Shown piece by piece: positions 54,019-62,485 of a DNA stretch of 64,000 nucleotides. This DNA comes from Streptomyces minutiscleroticus. GTDB taxonomy: Bacteria; Actinomycetota; Actinomycetes; Streptomycetales; Streptomycetaceae. The notes below the pieces were generated by a model, which did not search any database, was not told the origin of the DNA, and worked only from the letters and a program-made list of their open reading frames with translations. Positions within the stretch are counted from its first letter, which is position 1. Each line of letters begins with the position of its first letter. The position numbers and the translations under genes are program-made. Location: the NCBI RefSeq assembly GCF_014650875.1, contig NZ_BMVU01000018.1, positions 1-64,000 of the forward strand, in the 5' to 3' direction.

Positions 54019-54422
54019 GAGGCGGCTCCGGCCGGTGCAGTGCGCTCGGGCAGTGGTTCGCCGGCGGGGCGGGTGAGGAGGGCGGCCAGGCGGTCGGTCA
54101 TCTCCGGGATCAGCCGGTAGTAGACCCAGGTGCCGCGCCGCTCGGAGTCGATCAGCCCGGCCTGGCGCAGGAGCTTGAGATGGTGGGAGATCGTGGGCTG
54201 GGACAGGTCGAAGGCCGGGGTCAGGTCGCACACGCAGACCTCGCCGCCCGCCCTGGAGGCGATCATCGACAGCAGGCGCAGCCGTACCGGGTCCCCGAGC
54301 GCCTTGAACACCTTCGCCAGGGTTTCGGCCTGCCCCTCGTGCAGCGGCGCGGTCAGCAGCCCCGGGCAGCACGCGGCGGTCCCGCCGTCCTGGCCCAGCA
54401 CCACAAGCTCTTGATTCGACAT
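54015..54422 (-). CDS. arsR: ArsR-type arsenic-responsive repressor
   Basis: 135 residues. Winged helix LSQPTISHHLKLLRQAGLID and RRGTWVYYRLIPE. The metalloid-binding cysteines are likely EVCVCDL (Cys63, Cys65) just before the recognition helix, plus the N-terminal CC pair (18-19). Released from DNA by arsenite, it would derepress acr3-arsC and the divergent arsI. An operator-like repeat covers its own start codon. Confidence 0.95.
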   Translation of the reverse strand: MSNQELVVLGQDGGTAACCPGLLTAPLHEGQAETLAKVFKALGDPVRLRLLSMIASRAGGEVCVCDLTPAFDLSQPTISHHLKLLRQAGLIDSERRGTWVYYRLIPEMTDRLAALLTRPAGEPLPERTAPAGAAS

Positions 54423-54482
54423 GCGTCTATGTTGACAGGCTTCGATCCAAGCCGCAATGCTGCATCGACAGACGTCAATGCA
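54416..54482. promoter_or_regulatory. two ArsR operator candidates
   Basis: TCGACAT-N6-ATGTTGA (54416-54435, one mismatch) covers the arsR start. TGCATCGAC-N4-GTCAATGCA (54461-54482, one mismatch) lies about 20 bp before arsI. Both are in the 81-bp divergent gap and would let ArsR control both sides. Confidence 0.55.
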
Positions 54483-54503
54483 ATCCGGATGGGAGTCCTC
54501 GTC

Positions 54504-54998
54504 ATGTCCCGTGCCCAGCTCGCCCTGCGCGTCAGCGACCTCGAAGCGTCGGTCACCTTCTACTCCAGGCTGTTCGGCACCGAACCGGCCAAGCGGCGCG
54601 AGGGGTACGCCAACTTCGCCCTCACCGAGCCCCCGCTCAAACTCGTCCTCATCGAGGGCGAGCCCGGACAGGACACCCGCCTGGACCACCTCGGCGTCGA
54701 GGTCGACTCCACCGAACAGGTCGAGGCGGCCACCAGCCGTCTGAAGGACGCGGGACTGGCCACCTTCGAGGAGAACGACACCTCCTGCTGCTACGCCCTG
54801 CAGGACAAGGTCTGGGTCCACGGCCCCGGCCAGGAACCCTGGGAGGTCTACGTCGTCAAGGCCGACGCCGACACCCTCGGCAAGAGCGCCACGAGCACCG
54901 GCGACGCAGGCGCCGGCGCCTGCTGCGCCTCCACCGACACCCCCCGCACCGAGAAGCAGGCCACCCCCGCGGCCGCGGATTGCGCCTGCGGCAGCTGA
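54504..54998 (+). CDS. arsI: ArsI/CadI-type lyase (VOC domain)
   Basis: 164 residues. MSRAQLALRVSDLEASVTFY SRLFG opening, GYANFAL, DHLGVEV (His62), TSCCYALQDKVWV (Cys95-Cys96) and PWEVY (Glu114), matching ArsI C-As lyases and CadI. Position 5 is Gln rather than His, as in CadI. A Cys-rich tail (GACCAST, DCACGS) follows. It would cleave organoarsenicals or handle arsenic/cadmium, under ArsR control from the divergent gap. Confidence 0.88.
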   Translation: MSRAQLALRVSDLEASVTFYSRLFGTEPAKRREGYANFALTEPPLKLVLIEGEPGQDTRLDHLGVEVDSTEQVEAATSRLKDAGLATFEENDTSCCYALQDKVWVHGPGQEPWEVYVVKADADTLGKSATSTGDAGAGACCASTDTPRTEKQATPAAADCACGS

Positions 54999-55030
54999 AC
55001 CCCGCGCAGTCCGCCTCTCCACCGGCGCCC

Positions 55031-55078
55031 CTCCCCCGCCGGTGCTCGGCGCCTCTCCCCCGCCGGTGCTCGGCGCCC
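55031..55078. repeat. 24-bp tandem duplication, two copies
   Basis: CTCCCCCGCCGGTGCTCGGC (plus four bases) is repeated head to tail at 55031 and 55055, just after arsI. Simple local duplication; no function seen. Confidence 0.8.
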
Positions 55079-56192
55079 CGCGCGGAGGTCTGGCCGACGC
55101 GCAGTGAGCACCCGACGCGCCCGATCCCCGTCGGCACCGCCCCTGCCCGCCCGATCCGGCCACCACACACCACCAGATACGGACAGCGGGGCCGGCCGAG
55201 AGGATGTCGGCTTTCCGCACCGCACCGAAATAGCCAGATGACCTGCAGAAACGCCCGGACGACGGGAAGGGCGAGCGCAGGGCCCTGCCCAGGCCGTACT
55301 ACAGGAGGTCCGTCGGGAGGACGTCTCACCCGTGTCCGTGGCCGACCGCGGGCACGGAGCGGGCACCGCCCCAGCCGGGAGCCGGACCGACACCCGCGAC
55401 GTCGCGGCCGAGACCGAGGTTCTGAGCCGTGCCGGCGAAAGAGCCAGCCGGAAACATCCTGCGCAAGCCGAGGGAACCGCCTCCCCGTCCAGGCGCCCGG
55501 TGGCGGCTCCGCGACGCCTCGCCTCCCCCAAACACGGAGGCTTCACCGACGCGCCGGAAGAGCCTTGCGCGCCCCGACCACCAGAACGGAAGACTCCCGG
55601 GGGCCGCTGCCCGCCCGGCCCGTCCCCCACCTCGCACTCCAGCCGGGCAGCAGGGGGCGCACGAGGGGTGCCAGGATTTCGACCACGCCTCAGAATGGGC
55701 CCTGAACTGCAGTTGTGCTTGATCCACTCGGTGGGGAAGCGCAACAGCTGTCGCAACCAGATCATCGGCGCGGCCCGGCCGGGTCACCCGTACGGATGGT
55801 GGCAGTCAACTTCCGGTAGTGGGAGGCTCCGAGGGCTTCGTTGAAGGCTCCGGGGTCCGGGCGCATGGTGCGGCCGGGTCCATGCCGTGCGCGGGAGCCT
55901 GTTCCCACCTCGTGTGCCTCCTGCGTACGGCACAGATCCGGTGACCTGCTCCGGGACGCGGCGCGCAAGAGGGCGGCGTCCACTGCGGGGCGGTCCGGAT
56001 GACGTAGTGGACACCGTGGTACCCGGCGCATGGTGTTCATGGTCGTGCGGCGCAAGCGTGGAGACAGCGTCCGGGACGCCTCGGTCGGCCCTCACCGCTC
56101 TGCGGTATGCGGGAGGCCCCGCCTTGAGACCGAGGTCGCGGACTCGGCCCGTCCGACGGTGCGGGCCGGGTTCGCGGGCCTTTGGAGTCGGA

Positions 56193-56238
56193 TTTCGCAG
56201 TGCCCGCCTGGCACGTTTCGCAGTGCCCGCGTGGCACG
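56193..56238. repeat. 23-bp direct repeat, each with a GTGCC/GGCAC dyad
   Basis: Two adjacent copies start TTTCGCAGTGCCCGC; each contains GTGCC-N5-GGCAC. They lie about 45 bp beyond the stop of the ferric-reductase-like gene. They could be paired protein-binding sites or a termination structure. Confidence 0.7.
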
Positions 56239-56282
56239 TTCCGTGGAGAGATGCGCACTCCTGCCCACACCGCGCCGAAGAA

Positions 56283-57269
56283 TCAGTCCGATTCCTTGGG
56301 GTGCGGGCTGCTCGCGGGCGTCTCGGCCGGACGGTCCCGGCCGCCGTCGTGCCCGGACGCGACCACGACGAGGAGACCGACGACGACGGCCGCGGCAGCC
56401 ACCCTGCCCGCGGCCCGCAGTACCCAGCCCGGCACGGAGCCGCCCGCCCGCCGGCCCGGCACGCCCAGCCGCTCCGCCCGCCGGGCCGGCCTCAGCAACC
56501 GGAGCAGCAGCAGGACCGCGACCGGAAGTTGCAGCAGCCACAGGACGGTGCGGGGCCACTCGCCGTACCAGACGTTGGTGCCGTACAACAGCGTGTGCCA
56601 CACGCTCAGCACGTACACGACGATCACGAACCGGTGCAGTCGGCGCCAGGTGTTCGCGCCGATGCGGTGCCGGACGTAGAACAGCAGCCCGAGCGGGATG
56701 GCCAGGTAGAGGGCGCCCTGGCCGATCGGGATGGCGATCCGGCCGGTCCCGGAGTCGTACCAGCCGGGGACGAAGGAGTCGGCGAAGCCGGCCCACAGCC
56801 GTCCCGCCCATGCCAACTTGTCCTCGTAGCGGACCAGTTCCGCCGCGAACATCAGCGCGTGCGCGAACATCAGGGCCATCGTCGTCAGGCTGGTGGTGCG
56901 GTGCCAGCGCTCCAAGGTCTGCCGGGAGGCCGGCAGCCGGGCAGGGCGCTGACCGGACAGCAGCAGCCCGAGCATGACCGTGCCCCACGCCCACAGCAGT
57001 CCCGACCAGCCGAACGCCTGGCTGAGCAGGTACATCCAGTACGTGCCGGCATCGTCCATGAACGGCATGACCGCGACCGTCGCCGAGGAACCCGACTCCA
57101 TACGCGCCCACAGGAACGCGAACACCGCCGCCGTGACGGCGACCGCCGCGGTCGCGTCGGGCAGTGCGGACCGCAGGTCGGCCCGCAGGCGGATCGGCTC
57201 GGCCGATCTCCGGTCGCGCGAGGACGGTGCGGCCGTGCCGCCCTCGTCGGGCGTCGCGTCGGGAAGCAT
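56283..57269 (-). CDS. ferric-reductase-like transmembrane protein
   Basis: 328 residues with about seven membrane helices. The haem-binding type histidines appear in RWHRTTSLTTMALMFAHALM and in RLHRFVIVVYVLSVWHTLLY, the pattern of ferric-reductase-like (FRD/YedZ-type) membrane proteins; no C-terminal FAD/NADPH domain is present. The start is ATG 57269 because AGGAGG sits six bases before it; the GTG further up lies in that site. It is divergent from a cobalamin-riboswitch-controlled cluster. A role in metal reduction for that cluster is only suggested by position. Confidence 0.82.
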   Translation of the reverse strand: MLPDATPDEGGTAAPSSRDRRSAEPIRLRADLRSALPDATAAVAVTAAVFAFLWARMESGSSATVAVMPFMDDAGTYWMYLLSQAFGWSGLLWAWGTVMLGLLLSGQRPARLPASRQTLERWHRTTSLTTMALMFAHALMFAAELVRYEDKLAWAGRLWAGFADSFVPGWYDSGTGRIAIPIGQGALYLAIPLGLLFYVRHRIGANTWRRLHRFVIVVYVLSVWHTLLYGTNVWYGEWPRTVLWLLQLPVAVLLLLRLLRPARRAERLGVPGRRAGGSVPGWVLRAAGRVAAAAVVVGLLVVVASGHDGGRDRPAETPASSPHPKESD

Positions 57270-57589
57270 GCCGGGCCTCCTGGGCACTGGTCACCCGCGT
57301 TCGGTGCGGACGAGATACCGATGCACCAGTGTGTCCGGAAGGAATCGGTGTTGCAGAGGCTCGATCAAGCCAGAGCGGAGGGGCGATCAGGCCGGACGCC
57401 CGCTGCCTCCGCGTGCCGGAGCAAGCAGCGAATGTCCGAGCTTCACGGCGCCCGGATCGAGGTGACGCACGAAAGGCACGGCGGTCCACGTCACACCCGA
57501 CATCTCTCTCGCGTGCGGCACTTCAGCCATCCACCACATCAGGACAACCCGTGAACAACCTCTGTCGTAACGTCACAGGTGCCCCTAGC

Positions 57590-57827
57590 CTGAGGAACGC
57601 AGTCGGTTCGCGTCCGGCGCCCCACCGGACGTGCGACGGCGCGACGCAAGAGGGAACCCGGTGCGCATCCGGGACTGTCCCGCAGCGGTGAGTGGGAGCG
57701 AACGCCGTCAACGCACCGGGCTCGTCAGGGCCGGGGAAGCGACGGTGGTAGGTGCCCGCAGGGCCTGGACTCTCGGCGGACGTGCCCACGAGTCCGAAGA
57801 CCTGCCCCTGCGCCCGTGCGGGCAGGT
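57590..57827 (+). ncRNA. cobalamin riboswitch with expression platform
   Basis: Reads through the cobalamin aptamer landmarks in order: AGAGGGAA-CCCGGTG near 57649, CCGGGACTGTCCCGCAGC, GGGAAGC near 57734, and the 3' end GAGTCCGAAGACCTGCC near 57790-57806. The last strand ACCTGCCC can instead pair with GGGCAGGT at 57820-57827, a mutually exclusive hairpin that would act as the switch. It lies about 200 bp before a kinase-PLP-ATP-grasp-MFS-methyltransferase operon. By the usual mechanism, adenosylcobalamin would turn this operon off. Confidence 0.85.
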
Positions 57828-57950
57828 GCGGGTTGTGCACGGTGACCTCGCGGACCGGGTTGGCGGTACGGACGACGGCACGGCGTGCGTGCGGCCGCGT
57901 CTCCTTCCTGGTCGGCATGCGGTGCTGGAGACCGACAGGAGGACGTGTCC

Positions 57951-58028
57951 GTGATCACGCGAGCCCTCGCCGTCCGCACCAGAACGCGGCCTGCCCGCGC
58001 CCGGGGCGAGCGGAACGGGCTGTGCTGA
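57951..58028 (+). CDS. short leader reading frame, 25 codons
   Basis: The best ribosome-binding site of the leader region (AGGAGG, 57937-57942) serves GTG 57951. It gives a basic 25-residue peptide (MITRALAVRTRTRP...) whose stop TGA overlaps the likely kinase start GTG 58022. It may be a coupling leader between the riboswitch and the first gene; alternatively the kinase start has been misplaced by a frameshift. Confidence 0.45.
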   Translation: MITRALAVRTRTRPARARGERNGLC

Positions 58029-58943
58029 CGCTCGCCGGAGAGCTCCGCGCGGCACCCGACCCGCCGGGCCGCACCGTGTCCGGTGTCTGCCACGGCACCC
58101 TGGGCGAGCTCTACCAGGGTCCTCTGCGGGCGGCCCCTGATCCGGACATCGCAGTGGTGTCCTTCCCTGTCGACCGGCATTCGTGGGTGTACTTCACCCG
58201 GAGCACCCGGGACATCCGGAGCACACGAGGCACCCTAGGCACCCGGGAAGCGCACGCGCCGGGCCCGCCGCCTCTCGGGGAGAAGTCGGCGACAGCGGCC
58301 CGGCTGTTCCTGGAGCACTTCGGGCTCGCCCTGCCGCCGGGCCGCTGGACCACCCACTCCGACCTGCGGGTGGGGGTGGGCATGGCCAGTTCGACCGCCG
58401 ACATCGTGGCGACGCTGCGCTGCCTGTTCCGGCTCTTCCGCCTGCCGTACGACACGGATGTGGCGGGCCGACAGCGTGTTCCTCGACGAGTTCGCGCTCC
58501 ACCTCAGCGGCCGGCACCGGGTGGTGCGGCGGCTGGGGACGGACATCGGCTTCCACACCGCCCACGTCACCGAGCCCGGCACGGTGGACACCGCCGCCGT
58601 CACCGGCCTGCTGCTGGCGCACTACCGACGGTACGGCGAGGAGTACGAACGGTGCCTGGCCGACCTCCTGAAGGGTTTCGCCTCCGGTGACCCGGCCGTC
58701 GTCGCCCGGGCGGCCACCACCAGCGCCGTCCTGTCCCAGCGGGTGCTGCCCAAGTCGACGTTCGACAGTGTGCTGGCGCACCGCGAGCGGTTCGGGGCCG
58801 ACGGTGTCTTCGTCGCCCACACCGGCTCCCTGATCGGCTACCTCTTCCGCCGCCGTCCCGGCGCCGGAGTCAAGTCCGACCTGTCCGCGTTCTTCCACTC
58901 GCTCGGCCACCAGTGCTCATTCGCCCAAGGAGGCTACGGGTGA
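58022..58943 (+). pseudogene. GHMP kinase (PduX-like threonine kinase), frame broken
   Basis: First frame: VSGVCHGTLGELYQGPL near the start and the ATP-loop GVGMASSTADIVATLRCLF. Near 58460 the frame changes, and the second frame continues RADSVFLDEFALHLSGRHRV, GVFVAHTGSLIGYLF and the end. Together they give about 305 residues, near PduX length, but roughly ten residues are missing at the joint, so a short out-of-frame deletion is likely. PduX-like enzymes phosphorylate the L-threonine hydroxyl, used for the cobalamin aminopropanol arm and to activate Thr/Ser in peptide natural products. The stop overlaps the PLP enzyme start (GTGA). Confidence 0.7.
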
Positions 58944-59962
58944 TCCACCCCCACATCGCCGACGCCCTGAAGGTCCCCGACCTGGTCCGGCTCACCGACG
59001 GCCTGGTTCTGCTGCGCTTCGAGTCGATGAAGATCTACTCGGCGCTCGCCGCCGTCCGCCGTCTGCTCGACCGGGGCACGGTCCGCCCGGGACAGACCCT
59101 GATCGACAGCTCCAGCGGCATCTACGCCTACGCCCTGGCACTGGCCTGCCACCGGTACGGCATGCGGTGCCACATCGTGGCGTCCACCACCGTCGACACC
59201 ACCACCCGCGCCCAGCTGGAGATCCTCGGCGCCACCGTCGAACAGGTCGCACCGTCGCAGAACCTCGGACTCGACCAGGAGTTACGGGTGCGGCGGGTGA
59301 AGGAGATCCTCGCCGAACGCCCCGACTGCCACTGGATGCGGCAGTACCATGACGACGTCCACTACCTCGGCTACCACGAGGTCGCCGACCGCATCACCGC
59401 CGCGTTCCCCGGCCGCCCGCTGACCGTGGTCGGCGGAGTGGGTTCCGGAGCCTCGACCGGGGGCGTCGTGGAACGTCTGAGAGCCACCGACCCCTCGGTG
59501 CGGCTGGTGGGAGTGCAGCCGTTCGGCAGCGTCACCTTCGGCAGCCAGGACCACCACGACCCGGAGGCGATCATCGCCGGCATCGGGTCGTCGATCGTCT
59601 TCGACAACGTCCGCCACCACCTCTACGACGCCGTGCACTGGCTGGACTTCACCCACGCCATGTCCGGCACGGTCGCCCTGCTGCGCGAGCACGCCGTCTT
59701 CGCCGGGCTGTCCACCGGCGCCGGGTACCTGGCCGCGACGTACGAGGCCCGCGGCCACCCCGACCGGCTGCATCTGGTGATCGGCGCCGACACCGGGCAC
59801 CGCTACGTGGACCGCGTCTTCGCCCGCCACGCGGAAGCCCTCGACCCGGCGGCGCTCAAGCCCGTCGAGGTCGCCGCGCCCGAGGAGATGACCATGCCCT
59901 GGTCCAGGATGGCCTGGCAACGCGCCGCCTGCCCCGCGCGCTGGAAGGAGCGAGCGGCGTGA
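58940..59962 (+). CDS. PLP-dependent enzyme, cysteine-synthase fold
   Basis: 340 residues of PLP fold type II. Schiff-base Lys probably in RFESMKIYSALAAVRRLL, substrate loop IDSSSGIYAYALALAC, and phosphate loop VGGVGSGASTGGV. The family does beta-replacement or elimination, for example O-acetylserine sulfhydrylase and SbnA. With an upstream Thr/Ser kinase, replacement of a phosphate by an amine to give a diamino acid is a reasonable guess. GTG start overlaps the kinase stop and follows AAGGAGG; its own stop overlaps the ATP-grasp start. Confidence 0.85.
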   Translation: MIHPHIADALKVPDLVRLTDGLVLLRFESMKIYSALAAVRRLLDRGTVRPGQTLIDSSSGIYAYALALACHRYGMRCHIVASTTVDTTTRAQLEILGATVEQVAPSQNLGLDQELRVRRVKEILAERPDCHWMRQYHDDVHYLGYHEVADRITAAFPGRPLTVVGGVGSGASTGGVVERLRATDPSVRLVGVQPFGSVTFGSQDHHDPEAIIAGIGSSIVFDNVRHHLYDAVHWLDFTHAMSGTVALLREHAVFAGLSTGAGYLAATYEARGHPDRLHLVIGADTGHRYVDRVFARHAEALDPAALKPVEVAAPEEMTMPWSRMAWQRAACPARWKERAA

Positions 59963-61230
59963 GCGTCGTCTGCCTGGAGTCCCTCACCTTCGGCCTCGGA
60001 CACCTGGTCCGCGCCGCCGACGCGCTCGGCGAGCGGCTGGTCCTGCTGACCCGCGATCCCGCCTACTACGCGTACGAGCTGGACCGGTCGCCCGCGGGCG
60101 CCGTCGACGTCGTCGAGACCGACACCTTCGACGTGGAGCGGGTGGCGGACGCGTTGCACCGCGTCCCGGACCTGCGCGGTCTGATCAGCTCCACCGACAC
60201 CTGGACACTGGTCGGAGCTGATCTCACCGCCCGGTTCGGGCTGCCCGGGCTCGATGCCGCCGTTCTGCGGCTGACCCGTGACAAGGCCGCCGTGCGCAAC
60301 CGGCTGCACGATGCCGGGCTTACGCGCGGGCGGGCCGTCGAGCCCACCGACACCGGGACCGAGGCCGGGACAGGGCTGCGGGAGCTGCTGCTCAAGGAGG
60401 TCGGACTGCCCGCGATCCTCAAGGACACGGCGGGCACCGGCAGCCAGAACGTCTGGCTGGTGCGCGACGAGACCGAACTGGACACGGCCCTTGCCGAGGC
60501 GGCCGGGCGGGACCTGAAGGGGCGGCTGTTCGCCGAGCCCTACTTCAGCGGTCCGGTGTACAGCGCCGAGACCCTCACCTGGGCGGGCGGCACCCGGCTG
60601 CTGGGCGTCTCCAGCCGGCTGATGTCGCCCGAGCCGCACTTCCGGGAGGAGATCACCGCCTTCCCCGTGGCCTTCCCGGAAGCGCGGCGGGCCTCGCTGG
60701 AACGGTGGCTCGGCCAGGTGCTCGCGGCCATCGGCTACACCGACCGCTTCGCGCACGTGGAGTTCGTGCTGACCGCCGACGGCCCGGAAGTCGTGGAGAT
60801 CAACCCCCGGATCGGCGGCGCCCTGGTGGGCGAGGGCCTGTGCCGGGCGCTCGGCGTCAACGTGTACGAGGCGATGATCGAGGCCGCGCTGGGCCGCCGC
60901 CCCGGTCTGATGGACGCGGACCTGCCCGGTGGCCCGGCCGTCGCCTTCGTCCTCGGCTATCCGGCCGCGCCGGGCGTGTTCACCGGGGTCGCCGGGCTCG
61001 ACCGGCTGGCGGACATGCCGGGCTCCCCGGCCTGGTACCCGGTCAAGCAGCCCGGCGACCGCATCGAGCACCTGGACGACAGCCGCGGGTACGCGGGCAT
61101 CGTCTACGCGGAGGCCGAGACCGCCGAACTCGCCACCCACCGCGCGGTGGCCGCCGCCAACGCCGTCCGCGTACGCACCGAGCCGTTCCCGGTCCCCGGG
61201 CCGGCGGGCCGGGAAGCGTCCGGTGGGTGA
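59959..61230 (+). CDS. ATP-grasp ligase
   Basis: 423 residues. N-terminal pre-ATP-grasp part, then ATP-grasp elements: GLPAILKDTAGTGSQNVWLV (ATP-binding Lys and glycine loop), GRLFAEPYFSGPVYSAETL, and the metal-binding FAHVEFVLTADGPEVVEINP RIGG. Such carboxylate-amine ligases make amide or peptide bonds with ATP, as in carnosine or dapdiamide synthesis. GTG start overlaps the PLP gene stop (GTGA) with AAGGAG upstream. It presumably joins the amino acid made by the first two enzymes to another acid. Confidence 0.9.
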   Translation: MSVVCLESLTFGLGHLVRAADALGERLVLLTRDPAYYAYELDRSPAGAVDVVETDTFDVERVADALHRVPDLRGLISSTDTWTLVGADLTARFGLPGLDAAVLRLTRDKAAVRNRLHDAGLTRGRAVEPTDTGTEAGTGLRELLLKEVGLPAILKDTAGTGSQNVWLVRDETELDTALAEAAGRDLKGRLFAEPYFSGPVYSAETLTWAGGTRLLGVSSRLMSPEPHFREEITAFPVAFPEARRASLERWLGQVLAAIGYTDRFAHVEFVLTADGPEVVEINPRIGGALVGEGLCRALGVNVYEAMIEAALGRRPGLMDADLPGGPAVAFVLGYPAAPGVFTGVAGLDRLADMPGSPAWYPVKQPGDRIEHLDDSRGYAGIVYAEAETAELATHRAVAAANAVRVRTEPFPVPGPAGREASGG

Positions 61231-62485
61231 ACGCGCCGGGGAGAGCGTGCGGTTGCGGGCGGCGCTGGCCACCCTCGACGGTCCGCTGCGCTTCCTGCTC
61301 CTCAGCTCGTTCCTGATCCCGCTCGGCAGCTTCATGATCCTGCCGTTCATGTCGGTGTTCCTGCACGAACGGCTCGGCATGGGGCTCGGCACGGTCGGTG
61401 TCGTGCTCGCCCTGGCGTCGCTCGTGCAGTTCTCCGGCGGCATCGCGGGCGGGGCACTCGCGGAGCGGATCGGGCTGCGCCGCACGATGCTGTGGGCGCT
61501 CGTCGTGCGCACGGCCGGGTTCGTCGGGCTGCTGCTGGCCCTGCGCTGGCCTCCCCTGGCGGTCGGTGCCCTGATCCTCACCTGCTGCGGCGCCGCACTG
61601 TACCTGCCCGCCAACAAGGCGTACCTGGTGCACGGCGTGGACGACGAACGCCGCCCGGCGTTCCTGTCGGCCGGCAACGCGGCGCTCAACGCGGGCATGG
61701 CAGTGGGCCCGCTGGTCGCCGGACCGTTCGTGCTGTCCTCGCCCGGCTGGCTGTTCCTGGCCGTCACGGCACTGTTCGCCCTGGTCACCGCAGGCCACGC
61801 ACGGCTTCCCGCAGCGGCCGACCAGCGGCGACCGGACCCGCGGGAATCCCGGCAGGGCCTCATGGCCGGTGTGGCGGTGCTGCCGTTCGCCGCCACCGTG
61901 CTGGCCTTCTACCTGTACTTCCACTTCCAGCACTACCTGGCCGTGTACGCCGTCGAGCGGGCCTCCAGCGCGTTCTACAGCCTGGTGCTGCTGCTCTGCT
62001 TCACCCTGGTCATCGTCGTCCAGCCCCTCGCGTCCGACCGGATCCGGCGCATGCGGTACGCGGCGGCCCTCGCTGTCGGTTTCACGGGTCTCGCGGCCGG
62101 TCTGGCCGTGCTGGCCGTCGGCACCCGGCCGGCCCTCCTGGCCGGCGGCGCACTGATCACCCTCGGCGACATCGTGCTGTTCCTCAAGAGCGATCTGGAG
62201 GCGCTGCGCCGCAGCTCACGCTCCGATGCCGTCGTCTTCGGTCAGCAGCGGCTGGCCGCCGGGCTCGGCGCCGGCGCGAGCGGGCTGCTGGGCGGGCAGC
62301 TCTACGGCCTCACCGAACGCGCCGGGAACACCGGCTGGTTCTGGCTGCTGGCCGCCGCCCAGTGCGTGCTGCTTCCCCCCGTGCTGCTGACGCTGCGCGG
62401 CCGCACGGCACCCCTCCCCCACAGCGACCACGACAAAGGAGCGCTGCCTACCCATGACAAGGACGGGCGGATTCCAGGACGATGA
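61223..62485 (+). CDS. MFS exporter, 12-TM type
   Basis: 420 residues with about twelve hydrophobic segments. LGSFMILPFMSVFLHERLGM (TM1), GALAERIGLRRTMLW (motif A), AALYLPANKAYL and GPLVAGPFVLSS are typical of MFS drug/metabolite exporters. GTG 61223 overlaps the end of the ATP-grasp gene; GGGAAG lies before it. The 3' end overlaps the methyltransferase by about 30 bp. Most likely it exports the product of the cluster. Confidence 0.88.
   Translation: MGERAGESVRLRAALATLDGPLRFLLLSSFLIPLGSFMILPFMSVFLHERLGMGLGTVGVVLALASLVQFSGGIAGGALAERIGLRRTMLWALVVRTAGFVGLLLALRWPPLAVGALILTCCGAALYLPANKAYLVHGVDDERRPAFLSAGNAALNAGMAVGPLVAGPFVLSSPGWLFLAVTALFALVTAGHARLPAAADQRRPDPRESRQGLMAGVAVLPFAATVLAFYLYFHFQHYLAVYAVERASSAFYSLVLLLCFTLVIVVQPLASDRIRRMRYAAALAVGFTGLAAGLAVLAVGTRPALLAGGALITLGDIVLFLKSDLEALRRSSRSDAVVFGQQRLAAGLGAGASGLLGGQLYGLTERAGNTGWFWLLAAAQCVLLPPVLLTLRGRTAPLPHSDHDKGALPTHDKDGRIPGR

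Larger units (their letters stand above)
54999..56282. other. 1.3-kb stretch without a supported gene
   Basis: Long frames on both strands are low-complexity Pro/Arg/Gly shadows with no family resemblance or ribosome-binding site. It contains a 24-bp tandem duplication at 55031-55078 and a 23-bp repeat with internal dyads at 56193-56238 (listed separately). Probably degraded DNA separating the ars locus from the ferric-reductase gene. Confidence 0.45.

Noticed and set aside
52636..54120. Open frame of 494 codons opposite acr3
   Set aside because: Low-complexity Gln/Gly/Asp repeats of antisense type; acr3 and arsC are unambiguous.
55326..55787. Possible gene or RNA on either strand after arsI
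   Set aside because: Arg/Pro/Gly-rich translations, no ribosome-binding site and no recognisable RNA landmarks.
59803..61896. Open frame of 697 codons opposite the PLP/ATP-grasp/MFS genes
   Set aside because: Pure shadow of high-GC coding sequence; crosses three genes with clear function.
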